A stretch of DNA of 32,906 bases from Chitinophagales bacterium (GTDB lineage Bacteria > Bacteroidota > Bacteroidia > Chitinophagales > Saprospiraceae): assembly GCA_017303875.1 (NCBI GenBank), contig JAFLBP010000050.1, positions 1 through 32,906 on the forward strand, given 5' to 3'. The notes beneath the pieces were generated by a model. The model ran no database searches. It worked only from the letters and a program-made list of their open reading frames with translations, and was not told the origin of the DNA. Every line of letters begins with the position of its first letter. Within the stretch, counting starts at the first letter, position 1. Below, one piece after another: positions 6,566 through 15,172 of this stretch. A program made the translations under genes and the position numbers.

Positions 6566-8914
6566 TCACAGATCCAGCTGGAAACTCAAAATCGGTGTCA
6601 GACCGCTTTGTTCCCGGAAAATCCACGCGTTCCGGTCGGGATCGTAACTGCGGTTGATCGGATCCTGGTTGCGCCGATTGATGAAATTCTGCACATCCAG
6701 CGCCAGCGTCCAGGCGCTGCGGCCGTCTTTGCGCCAGGCAATGCGCAGGTCGGGACGAAAATATGCCTGTACCTGCTCCGTGAACGGTCGGCTCTGATCC
6801 AGCGCCGGCTCCGCCAGATAGCGGTTTGCCGTTCCGCCCGGCAGCAGCGGGGTAAGGCGTTGTCCGCCGTTGTACAGCACTTTCAAGCCCAATTGCAGGG
6901 TGCTGTTGCGTTTCATTTTCCATTCCTGCCCGCCCATCAGCGTTGCCGAACTGCCGCTGTTGAAGGTCGTGGAATGCCGTTTGCCGGCATTATCCGTATA
7001 CGTGGTGCTGAATACCGAGCCACTGAGAATCAGGAATGCCCCTTTTTCAAAAGATTTTTCAACAATCAGATCAAGACCCATATTGCGGCCCGTCCCTTCA
7101 TTACTCAGGATGCGATCCGGGAATCCGCTGATGGTATTGAGCATCGACCAGGTATCGCCTGCCGCTGCGGCAACCGGCACATCGTACAGATGCTGCCAGT
7201 AAATTTCCGGGCGCAGTTTCCAGCCCTGCCGAATCATAATGTCGTAGCCGGCCACGAGGTGCACAGCTTTCATCAGGGCCAGATCGAGGTTGGGCAGGTC
7301 GCGGCCGCCGGCATCATAAAAATAGGCGCCGAGCGGCAAAACGCGGCTGTGCAAGCCCGCCGCAAGCGAAAAAGCCTGTTTTTCGTTGATTTGATAACGC
7401 ATTCCCAGGCGCGGCTCTATTGCGCCGCTGCCATTCAGGGCTAAGTAAAGCCCCGTTAGTCCCGCGTTGATGGTTGTGCGCGTACCCACGCGCAGGCGCA
7501 GGTTGGCAAAAGGTTGCAGCTGCGTGGTGTTGCCCACACTGCCCAGCAATGTGCGGAATTGTTCGCCCTCAAGGCGGCGCCATTGCAGGTCGTAAAACAC
7601 CTGATTAGCCTGCAAACCAGCTTTCAGCGATACCCGGCTGCTGAACTTTTTGCTGTAAGTGGTCGAAAGCGCGAGGCGGTTTTCGGTGTATGCCTCGTTG
7701 TTGTAGTTGCCTGCAAGGCGATTGCTGTTAAGGGTGTCGTCGGCAACGGTAATTTTTTGTCCCATCAGCGCGAGGTTGGTGCGCAGGTAGGCATCGTCGC
7801 CGAGTAAAACTGTATGGGTTGCTCCGACAGCCCCCATGTTGGTGACGAAATTGTACTGTCGCCAGTCTTCAAAATACTGCCATTTATCCTGATCTTCCGT
7901 GCGGTAAAATTCCTTGCTGTTGCCGCCTATTCCCCAGAGGGTAAACGTGTGTTTGTTGTTTTTTCCGGGAAAGGCGAGGTTAAAAGACAGGTCCTGAAAC
8001 GTATTATTGGTACGTGGCCCTACAAGGTGAATGCCCAGGTCGTTGAGAATGCCGAGGGTGGAGTAGCGGTAATTGACCAAATAGGAGGCTTTGCTGTTTT
8101 TGGAAAATGGCCCTTCTGTACTGAAATCCAGGCCCAAAAGCCCCGCCCGGAAGGTATATTCCCGTTTTTCGGCATTGCCGCGCCGAAAGCGCATGTCAAA
8201 TACGCCGGCAACGGCATTGCCATATTCGGCCGGAAAAGCGCCGGTAGAAAAATCGGATTGCCCCAGCATACTCACCGAAAAAATGGTGATGCCGCCGCCC
8301 GAGGTGCCGCGCCGTGCAAAGTGGTTGGGGTTCGGAATTTCAATGCCTTCAAGGCGCCAAAGCAGGCCAACACCCGAGTTGCCGCGAATAATGATGTCGC
8401 TGCGACTGTCGCGACTGGGCTGTACACCCGGAAACCCCATTGCCATACGTCCCGGGTCGTTGCCACTGGCGGCATAGCGCTGGGTTTCGTCGACAGAAAA
8501 AGAGCGCGTTGACACGACGGCCAGCTCGTTGATGGGTTCGCTGCCGAATTTGCGGGCATTCACCACTACTTCGCCCATTTTGTTGCTCGCCTCCAGCAGT
8601 TCGATGTTGAGTACCACTTCGCGGGCGGAATTGACAATCAGGTTGTCTGTAACAAATGGCTCGTAGCCCACATAAGTGCATTGCAGGCGATGGCGTCCGG
8701 TTGGTACCTGCTGGATAATAAAATTGCCGTCGGCGTCACTCACGGCGCCGAGCGGGGAGGCCTGGTCCAGCACACTGATGGTTGCGCCGGCCAGCGTCTG
8801 GCGGGTTTCCTTGTCGAGGATTTGTCCGCGGATTGTTTGAGTGCGCGTTTGTGCAGTCAGGGAAAAGGAATAGCACAACAGGAGGAGAAATAAGAACAAA
8901 TTTTTGTTTTGCAT
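6566..8914 (-). CDS. TonB-dependent outer-membrane receptor with N-terminal carboxypeptidase-like domain
   Basis: The 782-aa outer-membrane protein begins with a signal peptide (LLLCYSFSLTAQ, about residues 10-21). A CarboxypepD_reg-like beta-sandwich follows (about 27-105, GQILDKETRQTLAGATI... to the VGYEPF segment). The plug domain has DIIIRGNSGVGLLWRLEG and PNPNHFARRGTSGGG, then a long beta-barrel ends in ILSFQLDL. The match is to a common Bacteroidota receptor group of unknown ligand. No SusD partner is adjacent. The start is ATG at 8914, directly before the signal peptide. The same frame stays open far upstream to about 10672, but that part is antisense to the M49 peptidase gene. A good promoter lies 34-63 nt upstream. 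The substrate cannot be inferred. Confidence 0.9.
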   Translation of the reverse strand: MQNKNLFLFLLLLCYSFSLTAQTRTQTIRGQILDKETRQTLAGATISVLDQASPLGAVSDADGNFIIQQVPTGRHRLQCTYVGYEPFVTDNLIVNSAREVVLNIELLEASNKMGEVVVNARKFGSEPINELAVVSTRSFSVDETQRYAASGNDPGRMAMGFPGVQPSRDSRSDIIIRGNSGVGLLWRLEGIEIPNPNHFARRGTSGGGITIFSVSMLGQSDFSTGAFPAEYGNAVAGVFDMRFRRGNAEKREYTFRAGLLGLDFSTEGPFSKNSKASYLVNYRYSTLGILNDLGIHLVGPRTNNTFQDLSFNLAFPGKNNKHTFTLWGIGGNSKEFYRTEDQDKWQYFEDWRQYNFVTNMGAVGATHTVLLGDDAYLRTNLALMGQKITVADDTLNSNRLAGNYNNEAYTENRLALSTTYSKKFSSRVSLKAGLQANQVFYDLQWRRLEGEQFRTLLGSVGNTTQLQPFANLRLRVGTRTTINAGLTGLYLALNGSGAIEPRLGMRYQINEKQAFSLAAGLHSRVLPLGAYFYDAGGRDLPNLDLALMKAVHLVAGYDIMIRQGWKLRPEIYWQHLYDVPVAAAAGDTWSMLNTISGFPDRILSNEGTGRNMGLDLIVEKSFEKGAFLILSGSVFSTTYTDNAGKRHSTTFNSGSSATLMGGQEWKMKRNSTLQLGLKVLYNGGQRLTPLLPGGTANRYLAEPALDQSRPFTEQVQAYFRPDLRIAWRKDGRSAWTLALDVQNFINRRNQDPINRSYDPDRNAWIFREQSGLTPILSFQLDL

Positions 8915-8947
8915 GGTATTGAAAAATTTAATGAACAAATAGCTGTG

Positions 8948-8977
8948 CAAAAGTAAGCGGGTTTTTGGAAAATCCAA
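8948..8977 (-). promoter_or_regulatory. Promoter of the TonB-dependent receptor gene
   Basis: On the minus strand TACTTTTG (8955-8948) is a perfect TAnnTTTG element, with TTG of a -33 element at 8977-8975 and a 19-nt spacer. It lies about 34 nt upstream of the start at 8914. It is back-to-back with the plus-strand promoter at 8979-9009. Confidence 0.65.
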
Positions 8978-8978
8978 T

Positions 8979-9009
8979 TTTGGAATACCCGTAATTCGCC
9001 CTACTTTTG
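8979..9009 (+). promoter_or_regulatory. Promoter of the 145-aa exported protein gene
   Basis: TTTG (8979-8982) and TACTTTTG (9002-9009) are separated by 19 nt, matching the Bacteroidota -33/-7 layout. The ATG follows at 9032. The two divergent -33 elements touch each other within CCAATTTTGG (8974-8983). Confidence 0.65.
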
Positions 9010-9031
9010 CTCGCTTTAAACACCGATTATT

Positions 9032-9469
9032 ATGAAATACATCCTTATTGTACTCGCCCTTTTCGCCACAGCTTCGCTGTTCTGGTTTTGCAAACACACC
9101 CGTTATACGGCTCAAAATTTTCCTGCCCGGCAACTGCGCTGGGGAAAAGGCGGCGGTATTACCGGCATGGAAGTCATGTACGCAATGGCCGAAAACGGGC
9201 AGGTCATCAAGTCGGAGGGCCGGGCGTTGCCGGTTTTGCTCGACGATGTGAAGCGCAAAAAAGCACGCGGCATTTTTGAAACGGTTCAAATGCTGGAATT
9301 GCAAAAAATAGACTTCAAACACCCCGGAAACACCTATTCCTTTATTGAAATGACCGACAGCACCGGCAATCACCGCGTGAGCTGGGGCGCTGCCGATTTT
9401 CCCGTGGATTCCAAAATTCAGGACATTTATCAGCAGCTCAACAGCCTGATCGGGCCAGACAAAAAATAG
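9032..9469 (+). CDS. Small exported or membrane-anchored protein, unknown function
   Basis: I do not recognise this 145-aa protein. An N-terminal hydrophobic stretch (about residues 4-20, ILIVLALFATASLFWF) ends near a cysteine (C20 region), which suggests a signal anchor or an atypical lipoprotein signal. The remainder is soluble and mixed alpha/beta in appearance, with conserved-looking segments FPARQLRWGKGGGITG and KIDFKHPGNTYSFIEM. The gene has a well-formed promoter shared back-to-back with the TonB-dependent receptor gene, so the two may respond to the same signal. Codon use resembles its neighbours. Confidence 0.7.
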   Translation: MKYILIVLALFATASLFWFCKHTRYTAQNFPARQLRWGKGGGITGMEVMYAMAENGQVIKSEGRALPVLLDDVKRKKARGIFETVQMLELQKIDFKHPGNTYSFIEMTDSTGNHRVSWGAADFPVDSKIQDIYQQLNSLIGPDKK

Positions 9470-9643
9470 CCTGAAATACGGAATTTCGCATTTTGCCATC
9501 ATCTGCCCGATGCTGAAACCGGCGTGGTAGCTTTTTGAAAAGCACAAGTGTTGTAAAGTGTCTGCCAAAAAAGCAGGTCTTTGCAATTCATTGAGAATCA
9601 AATATATCCATCCATCTTTAAATCCGCCCGATCCGGGTATACT

Positions 9644-11719
9644 ATGAAAAATTTCCGTCAATTGCTCTGGGGCGCCGCATGCAGTGCCCTGCTGCTGGGC
9701 GCCTGCAACAGCGGCGCCGATAAACCCGCTCCGGCAAGCACCACTGCCGGCCCGGGCCTCGACCGCAGCGTAGTACTCGATACCTTCGCCGACCTGCAAA
9801 TTCTGCGCTACGAACTGCCGGGCTGGGAAAAACTCGACCTCCGCCAGAAAACATTTATCTACCACCTCTCCGAAGCAGCATTGGCCGGCCGGGATATTAT
9901 TTACGACCAGCATTGCAAGCACAACCTCAGCATCCGCAAAACGATTGAAGCCATCTTCAACAGCTATAAGGGCGAGCGCAACAGCGCCGACTGGAAAGCC
10001 TTTGAAGTGTACGCCAAACGCGTATGGTTCAGCAATGGTATTCACCACCACTACAGCGAAAACAAGTTCCTGCCCGGCTGTTCGCAGGCGTATTTTACGG
10101 GCCTGGTAAAAGGCGCCGACGCTTCTACTTTGCCCCTGGCTTCCGGAGAAAGCGTGGATGCCCTGCTGGCGCGCATTACGCCGGTCATGTTCGACCCTGC
10201 CGTGCTGGCCAAACGCACCAACAAAGAAGCCGGTGTGGATGTGGTACAAACCTCCGCCGTCAATTTTTATGAAGGCGTAACAGAGGCGCAGGTAGAGGAA
10301 TTTTACAAGAAAAAAATTGCCGCAGGCGGCAAAAAACCGCCGATGTTCGGCTTGAATTCCAAACTGGTGGCCGATGAAAAGGGTGAACTCAAGGAGATCG
10401 TCTGGCATGCTGGTACCGGAATGTACGGCAGCGCCATTGATAAAATTGTGGAACATTTGGAAAAGGCCATTCCATTTGCCGAAAATGAACAACAGCAAAA
10501 AGCCATCGGCCTGCTGGCGGAATATTACCGCAGTGGCGATTTGAAAAAATTTGATGCCTACAATATTGCCTGGGTAAAAGACACCGAAAGCACCATTGAT
10601 TTTATTAATGGCTTTATTGAAGTGTATCACGACCCGAAAGGCTTTAAGGCTGATTTTGAGGCGGTTGTGCAATATAACGACCCCGAAGCCACCGAAAAAA
10701 TGGCAGTGATCAGTAAAAATGCCCAGTATTTTGAAGACAACAGCACCATTCCTGCCGCATACAAGAAAAAAAGTGTGCAGGGCATTTCTTACCGCGTGAT
10801 CAATGTGGCGATGGAAGGCGGCGACTGTGCGCCCTCAACGCCCATCGGGGTAAACCTGCCCAACTCCAACTGGATTCGGGAAGATTTTGGTTCCAAATCC
10901 GTGAGCCTCAACAACATTGAAAACGCCTACGGCAAAGCCGGCGGCGCGCTTGCCCTGCAGGAATTTGCCAACGACCAGGAGGAAATTGACAATGCCAAAA
11001 AATATGGCGAAGCCTGTGGTAAAATGCACACTGCCCTGCACGAAGTGATTGGCCACGCCAGCGGCCAGCTCAAGCCCGGCATGCCCGAGCCAAACGTGAC
11101 CCTCAAGCAATATTCCTCTACCCTCGAAGAAGGCCGCGCCGACCTGGTGGCCCTGTATTTTATGCCCGATCCGAAACTGGTAGAGTGGGGGGTAATGCCC
11201 GATGCCAATGCCTATAAAGCGGAGTACGACAGCTATATCCGCAATGGCCTGCTGATGCAGCTGCGCCGCCTCCAGCCCGGCGAAAATATTGAAGAGGATC
11301 ACATGCGCAACCGCCAGCTGATTGCGGCCTGGGCATTTGAAAAAGGACAAAAAGACAACGTGATCACCAAAGAAGTGCGCAACGGCAAAGTGTATTACGA
11401 TGTAAAAGACTATGTAAAATTGCGCGAACTTTTTGGGCAGTTGCTCAGTGAATTGCAGCGCATTAAATCGGAAGGCGACTACAATGCTGCCCGTGATCTG
11501 GTAGAAACGTATGCGGTGAAAGTGGATGGAGAAATGGTGAAGCAGGTAAAATCGCGTTATGCCAGTTTGCCAACCAAGCCATACAGTGGTTTTGTGCAGC
11601 CGCGCCTTGTCGCAGTGAAAGATGCCGCCGGAAACATCACAGATGTCAAGGTGGAGCAGGAAACTGATTTTGTGCAGCAAATGCTGCGCTTTGGTCGCGA
11701 GTACAGCTTCCTGAAATAA
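9644..11719 (+). CDS. M49-family (dipeptidyl peptidase III-like) zinc metallopeptidase, lipoprotein
   Basis: The 691-aa protein has the two signatures of peptidase family M49: HEVIGH (466-471), the HExxGH zinc motif that is one residue longer than ordinary HExxH, and EEGRAD (495-500), which supplies the third zinc ligand. Family members remove dipeptides from peptide N-termini. Its length fits DPP III proteins of this phylum. The N-terminus MKNFRQLLWGAACSALLLGAC is a lipoprotein signal with a good lipobox (LLGAC), so the enzyme should be lipid-anchored in the cell envelope. That decides the ATG at 9644 over an in-frame TTG at 9581. Homologues are sometimes mislabelled dihydrofolate reductase in databases. 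No -7 element matches exactly. TAGCTTTTTG near 9530 is a weak candidate. The gene converges with the lipoprotein pair across a repeat. Confidence 0.9.
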   Translation: MKNFRQLLWGAACSALLLGACNSGADKPAPASTTAGPGLDRSVVLDTFADLQILRYELPGWEKLDLRQKTFIYHLSEAALAGRDIIYDQHCKHNLSIRKTIEAIFNSYKGERNSADWKAFEVYAKRVWFSNGIHHHYSENKFLPGCSQAYFTGLVKGADASTLPLASGESVDALLARITPVMFDPAVLAKRTNKEAGVDVVQTSAVNFYEGVTEAQVEEFYKKKIAAGGKKPPMFGLNSKLVADEKGELKEIVWHAGTGMYGSAIDKIVEHLEKAIPFAENEQQQKAIGLLAEYYRSGDLKKFDAYNIAWVKDTESTIDFINGFIEVYHDPKGFKADFEAVVQYNDPEATEKMAVISKNAQYFEDNSTIPAAYKKKSVQGISYRVINVAMEGGDCAPSTPIGVNLPNSNWIREDFGSKSVSLNNIENAYGKAGGALALQEFANDQEEIDNAKKYGEACGKMHTALHEVIGHASGQLKPGMPEPNVTLKQYSSTLEEGRADLVALYFMPDPKLVEWGVMPDANAYKAEYDSYIRNGLLMQLRRLQPGENIEEDHMRNRQLIAAWAFEKGQKDNVITKEVRNGKVYYDVKDYVKLRELFGQLLSELQRIKSEGDYNAARDLVETYAVKVDGEMVKQVKSRYASLPTKPYSGFVQPRLVAVKDAAGNITDVKVEQETDFVQQMLRFGREYSFLK

Positions 11720-11723
11720 AAGA

Positions 11724-11902
11724 GTTCGGGGTTTGGAGGTTTGGGGTTTGAGGGTTCGGGGTTCAGGGTTTGGAGGTTCGGAGGTTGTTCGTATTTTGCA
11801 ATGGCCTCTCCAAAATGCCGGGAATTACTCGAACCCCGAACCTCCAAACCCCGAACCTCCAAACCTCCAAACCCCAAACCCCAAACCCCAAACCTCCAAA
11901 CC
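11724..11902. repeat. Inverted repeat built of GTTYRGG heptamers with conserved core (copy 1)
   Basis: A left arm of G-rich GTTCGGG/GTTTGGA-type units (about 11724-11786) faces a complementary right arm of C-rich CCAAACC/CGAACCT units (about 11830-11902). The core of about 50 nt between them contains ATTTTG and CAAAAT as an inner hairpin. It fills the gap between the convergent M49 gene and the lipoprotein gene. A shorter relative with nearly the same core lies at 12469-12585. Confidence 0.9.
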
Positions 11903-12448
11903 TTAATAGAACGTATAGTGCTCGTGAAACACGCCTTCAAAGATGATGTGTTTATCGAGGCCCATATTGCGATTTCCGTTTCGGTCGGTGCGTTTGAATT
12001 TTGCGCGGAAGCGCCCCGAAACGATCTGGTTGACGGTATCTAAAGTTTCCAGGTGGAAATATCCGTCCTGTGCATCAACGAGTTTATATTCATAAGCGGG
12101 GAGGTCGTCGTCTATTCGTTGGCCGAAGCTGCAAAGTGCTTCTCCTTTGGGCCCTGATTTGTCGGTGGTTAGTGCATACTCCCCAACACGGATCGGTATC
12201 CACAAAAAAGAAAAAGTATTTTGAATAAGGCTGTCGTTTCGGTATTCCGCAAACTGGAAATTAATGACCGGATGGGTTTTTAACCTTTCAATTTTCGGCT
12301 TAAAGACCTCCGTTTTTTCAGCATTCATAAAGATGACGGATTGCCCAAGTTCAACTGACTCCGGCAAAATGGCGTCGGGGTACTTATGGCATTGCGTAAA
12401 AAGGAGCATCAGGAAGGCAGCGAGCAGTGGCAGCGTGTAATTTTTCAT
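11903..12448 (-). CDS. Small lipoprotein, tandem copy 2
   Basis: The 181-aa lipoprotein has signal MKNYTLPLLAAFLMLLFTQC, with cleavage before the cysteine at residue 20. It is a close paralogue of the next gene upstream (12586-13134). The first 45 or so residues and the last 59 are almost identical, while the middle differs at many positions. The C-terminal half has an IVSGRFRAKFKRTD segment followed by IIFEGVFHEHY, a strand pattern seen in small beta-rich Bacteroidota lipoproteins, but I cannot name the family. The 20-odd bases upstream of its ATG copy the end of the protease gene at 13131, showing how the duplication was cut. No separate promoter was seen, so it is probably read from the protease operon. 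Confidence 0.8.
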   Translation of the reverse strand: MKNYTLPLLAAFLMLLFTQCHKYPDAILPESVELGQSVIFMNAEKTEVFKPKIERLKTHPVINFQFAEYRNDSLIQNTFSFLWIPIRVGEYALTTDKSGPKGEALCSFGQRIDDDLPAYEYKLVDAQDGYFHLETLDTVNQIVSGRFRAKFKRTDRNGNRNMGLDKHIIFEGVFHEHYTFY

Positions 12449-12468
12449 AGTTTGATGAATTTAATGGT

Positions 12469-12585
12469 TTGAGGGTTCGGGGTTCAGGGTTCAGGGTTTG
12501 GAGGTTCGGGGTTCGGAGGTTGTTCGTATTTTGCAATGGCCTCTCCAAAATGCCGGGAATTACTCGAACCCTGAACCTCCAAACC
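12469..12585. repeat. Inverted repeat built of GTTYRGG heptamers (copy 2)
   Basis: This has the same architecture as 11724-11902 but shorter arms, with a nearly identical core of about 50 nt (about 12515-12569). It lies between the two duplicated lipoprotein genes. It was evidently duplicated together with the lipoprotein gene and then changed in heptamer number. Confidence 0.9.
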
Positions 12586-13134
12586 TTAATAAAACGTATA
12601 GTGCTCGTGAAACACGCCTTCAAAGATGATGTGTTTATCGAGGCCCATATTGCGGTTTCCGTTTCGATCGGTGCGTTTGAATTTTGCGCGGAAGCGCCCC
12701 GAAACGATCTGGTTGACGGTATCTAAAGTTTCCAGGTGGAAATATCCGTCTTGTGCATCAACGAGTTTATACTCATATCCGGGCAGATCGTCGTCTATGC
12801 GTTGACCGAAACCGCAAAGCGCATTTCCTGTAGGCCCTGAGTTGTCATCAGTCAAAGTATATTCGCCGATTTGTAGCGGTACCCAGTAGAAAACTACAGT
12901 ATTTTGAATGAGACTATCATTGCGGTATTCTACAAATTGAAAGTCAATGTGATTTCTGTGAGTAGATCGTTGCCTGATTCTCGGTTTAAAAACCTCCGTT
13001 TTTTCAGCATTCATGAAGATGACAGATTGCCCAAGTTCAACCGACTCCGGCAAAATGGCGTCGGGGTACTTATGGCATTGCGTAAAAAGGAGCATCAGGA
13101 TGGCAGCGAGCAGTGGCAGCGTGTAATTTTTCAC
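12586..13134 (-). CDS. Small lipoprotein, tandem copy 1, overlapping the protease gene
   Basis: The 182-aa lipoprotein has the same signal and lipobox (LLFTQC) as its paralogue at 11903-12448. The start is GTG at 13134, inside a 4-nt GTGA overlap with the stop codon of the upstream metzincin gene. The overlap suggests translational coupling and a shared job with the protease, for example a chaperone, inhibitor or surface partner; that is inference. The paralogue has ATG at the same place. The central part (about residues 46-122) differs from the paralogue, including one extra residue. No family recognised. Confidence 0.8.
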   Translation of the reverse strand: MKNYTLPLLAAILMLLFTQCHKYPDAILPESVELGQSVIFMNAEKTEVFKPRIRQRSTHRNHIDFQFVEYRNDSLIQNTVVFYWVPLQIGEYTLTDDNSGPTGNALCGFGQRIDDDLPGYEYKLVDAQDGYFHLETLDTVNQIVSGRFRAKFKRTDRNGNRNMGLDKHIIFEGVFHEHYTFY

Positions 13135-14951
13135 AGTTTGATGAATTTAATGGTTTGGAAACTTTTATCATTTTGAAGGCGAAGGTAATATACGCCCTCG
13201 TGGAAATTTTCTGAATCAATGACCATTGTATTGGTATTTACTATGGTATTGTTTTGATAAATGCAGCGCCCGTCGGCATTAAAGATAGAAACATGCTGTA
13301 ATGGTTCGGAAGATTTTAAAGTAAAAATCCGGGAAACCGGGTTTGGGAAAATTTCAACAAGATTAGTGGCGACTTGTACGTTTTCCCTGTCGTCTCCCCC
13401 TTCCAAACAATCCAGCATTGTTACCTTCATCTGGTCACTGCCCTTTTTGCCCCCAAAATCAGTAATGGTCACTCGCAAAAAGAAGGAAGGTGCCTGTATG
13501 CCACCGGGTAGTGTCGGTACAAGGTTGCTGGTGAGTGGAAGCGTTGCGTTGCTGCCAATCTGCGTCCAGTTGGAAACGCCGTTCAGGCTGATCTCCCACT
13601 TATAGGTCAGAGGCATTACAACCTGAAAGGGGTTGAAAGATGCGGTAAAGAATGCAAATACAGAACTTTTACAGATTTGAGCAGGTCCCTGAATATCAAC
13701 ATTGGTGATGGAAGTAGAGAATGGAGGTTCCGACCTGAAACAGGATACATCATCAGCACGTTTCTTCAATACACGGGAGTTGTTGTTATCCGAGTCGCCG
13801 GTTTGATTATTGCCAAACGGTGCATCCGGATTCGACCAGCGCCCAACCCGCACCCGCGGCGCACACCCGTTTTGGAACATAATGGTTCGCAACTCGTCTC
13901 CGATCGGAAAGCCATGATGTTTGGTCAGTGGGTCGCAACCGCTAAAAAGTCCGGTCGAACAGGTGCTACATCGTTGATGTCGGGCCCCAATAAGGTGTCC
14001 GATTTCATGCGAGCCGGTAAAATTGTTCAGGGCTGCATTTAGTGTAGAAATACAAAAACCGTTGGTTTCACTCGCCGCAACTCTCCGGGCTTTTCCGCTG
14101 GCATCTCGTTGTGTATTAAGTGTAAAAAGAATAACCAAATCGGCAAAATTATCATTGCGCATGGTATGTGCTAATCCAGACTCGAACAATTGTTTCAGGT
14201 CATCATCCATATCTAAAGATTCTGTAAATCCTGGTAGTATCAATGCATTGGCCAGCGAAAAAGAGATTTCACTTTGCGACATACCACTGGCGCTACAGGT
14301 GGCATTTAACTCCGCAATAAAGTTTGCAGCCATCAGTTGTGGTACTACTTGTAGTGCGGCTTCGGGACTAAACAGCACCAAAACCCGAATATTATTTGCC
14401 GGACAACTATTGCGTTCTTCGGTAATTTCGTCGGCTACTTCGTCTTCTCCGTTGTCGGAACATTCATTTTGCAAGAGTGAAACCGGGTGTTTCACACAGA
14501 GTAGTTTGGATTGGCTTATCTGTCGAATAGAATAATCGAAATGGTTTTCTGCATCGGAAATTACACCAATTGTACCCAGGTGATTTTTGGTCAGGCGACA
14601 GCTGCTGCCATTTTCGGTGTATCCATGCCAGGTAAATGTTCCGTCGTCGGTGCTGCTTACATAATCGGCATTAAAGGTTATGGCATCCAGACGGTCGGGT
14701 AGTTTAACCTGTAACTGTTTTCCATTAAGGTGTTTTGCAAAGGTGTCTAATTCAATGAACCAACTGGATAAAGCATCATCATCGGCCATAATGGCATCGT
14801 AACGCATTTGATCAGCCGCATTGAGTACGACCTGATTGGAGGGAATGACTCGAATTAAGCCGGAGTTGGGCTGCTGGGCTTTGAGCGGAGCGGTGAAGCA
14901 TAACAAACACCACAAGCCGGAGAAGAGGAATGAAATTTTAAATTGTTGCAT
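13131..14951 (-). CDS. Secreted metzincin metalloprotease with T9SS type A sorting domain
   Basis: The 606-aa secreted protein has a signal peptide (about residues 1-25, cleavage near LKAQ), a prodomain-like region (about 30-185) and a catalytic domain (about 186-415). The zinc motif SHEIGHLIGARH gives H315, E316, H319, G322 and H325, the HExxHxxGxxH pattern of metzincins of the M12B/reprolysin-like type. The surrounding domain is Cys-rich (RCSTCSTG..GCD). An Ig-like region (about 420-525) follows, then a C-terminal T9SS sorting domain (about 540-606: VEIFPNPV, then NADGRCIYQ and GVYYLRLQ...IKFIKL). The product should cross the outer membrane by type IX secretion and be cell-surface attached or released. 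It heads an apparent operon with the duplicated lipoprotein genes. No clear promoter was found; CAAAGATT on the plus strand near 15000 is a one-mismatch -7 candidate. Confidence 0.85.
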   Translation of the reverse strand: MQQFKISFLFSGLWCLLCFTAPLKAQQPNSGLIRVIPSNQVVLNAADQMRYDAIMADDDALSSWFIELDTFAKHLNGKQLQVKLPDRLDAITFNADYVSSTDDGTFTWHGYTENGSSCRLTKNHLGTIGVISDAENHFDYSIRQISQSKLLCVKHPVSLLQNECSDNGEDEVADEITEERNSCPANNIRVLVLFSPEAALQVVPQLMAANFIAELNATCSASGMSQSEISFSLANALILPGFTESLDMDDDLKQLFESGLAHTMRNDNFADLVILFTLNTQRDASGKARRVAASETNGFCISTLNAALNNFTGSHEIGHLIGARHQRCSTCSTGLFSGCDPLTKHHGFPIGDELRTIMFQNGCAPRVRVGRWSNPDAPFGNNQTGDSDNNNSRVLKKRADDVSCFRSEPPFSTSITNVDIQGPAQICKSSVFAFFTASFNPFQVVMPLTYKWEISLNGVSNWTQIGSNATLPLTSNLVPTLPGGIQAPSFFLRVTITDFGGKKGSDQMKVTMLDCLEGGDDRENVQVATNLVEIFPNPVSRIFTLKSSEPLQHVSIFNADGRCIYQNNTIVNTNTMVIDSENFHEGVYYLRLQNDKSFQTIKFIKL

Positions 14952-15172
14952 GTCGAGTTTTTTGAAATGTGAACAAAATCAGAGGTAAAAACTTGCTGCA
15001 AAGATTCAGCCCCAATCACTTACACCGCAAGGACAAACACACGCTTTTGGAACAGGGTAAATTTTGATGATTAACCGAACCTCCCCCCTGCCCCCCTGAA
15101 TACACCTGATAAAAAATCGCTATGGTACAATAATTGCTGCTGCTTTGAGGGAACAACTTCTCCAACTGTACC

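Noticed and set aside
8915..10672. N-terminal extension of the TonB-dependent receptor frame
   Set aside because: This part is antisense to the M49 peptidase and 145-aa protein genes. The receptor's signal peptide starts at 8914 with a good promoter behind it.
11724..12585. Insertion sequence or transposon ends
   Set aside because: Inverted repeats are present, but there is no transposase gene, no target-site duplication was seen, and the arms are low-complexity heptamers.
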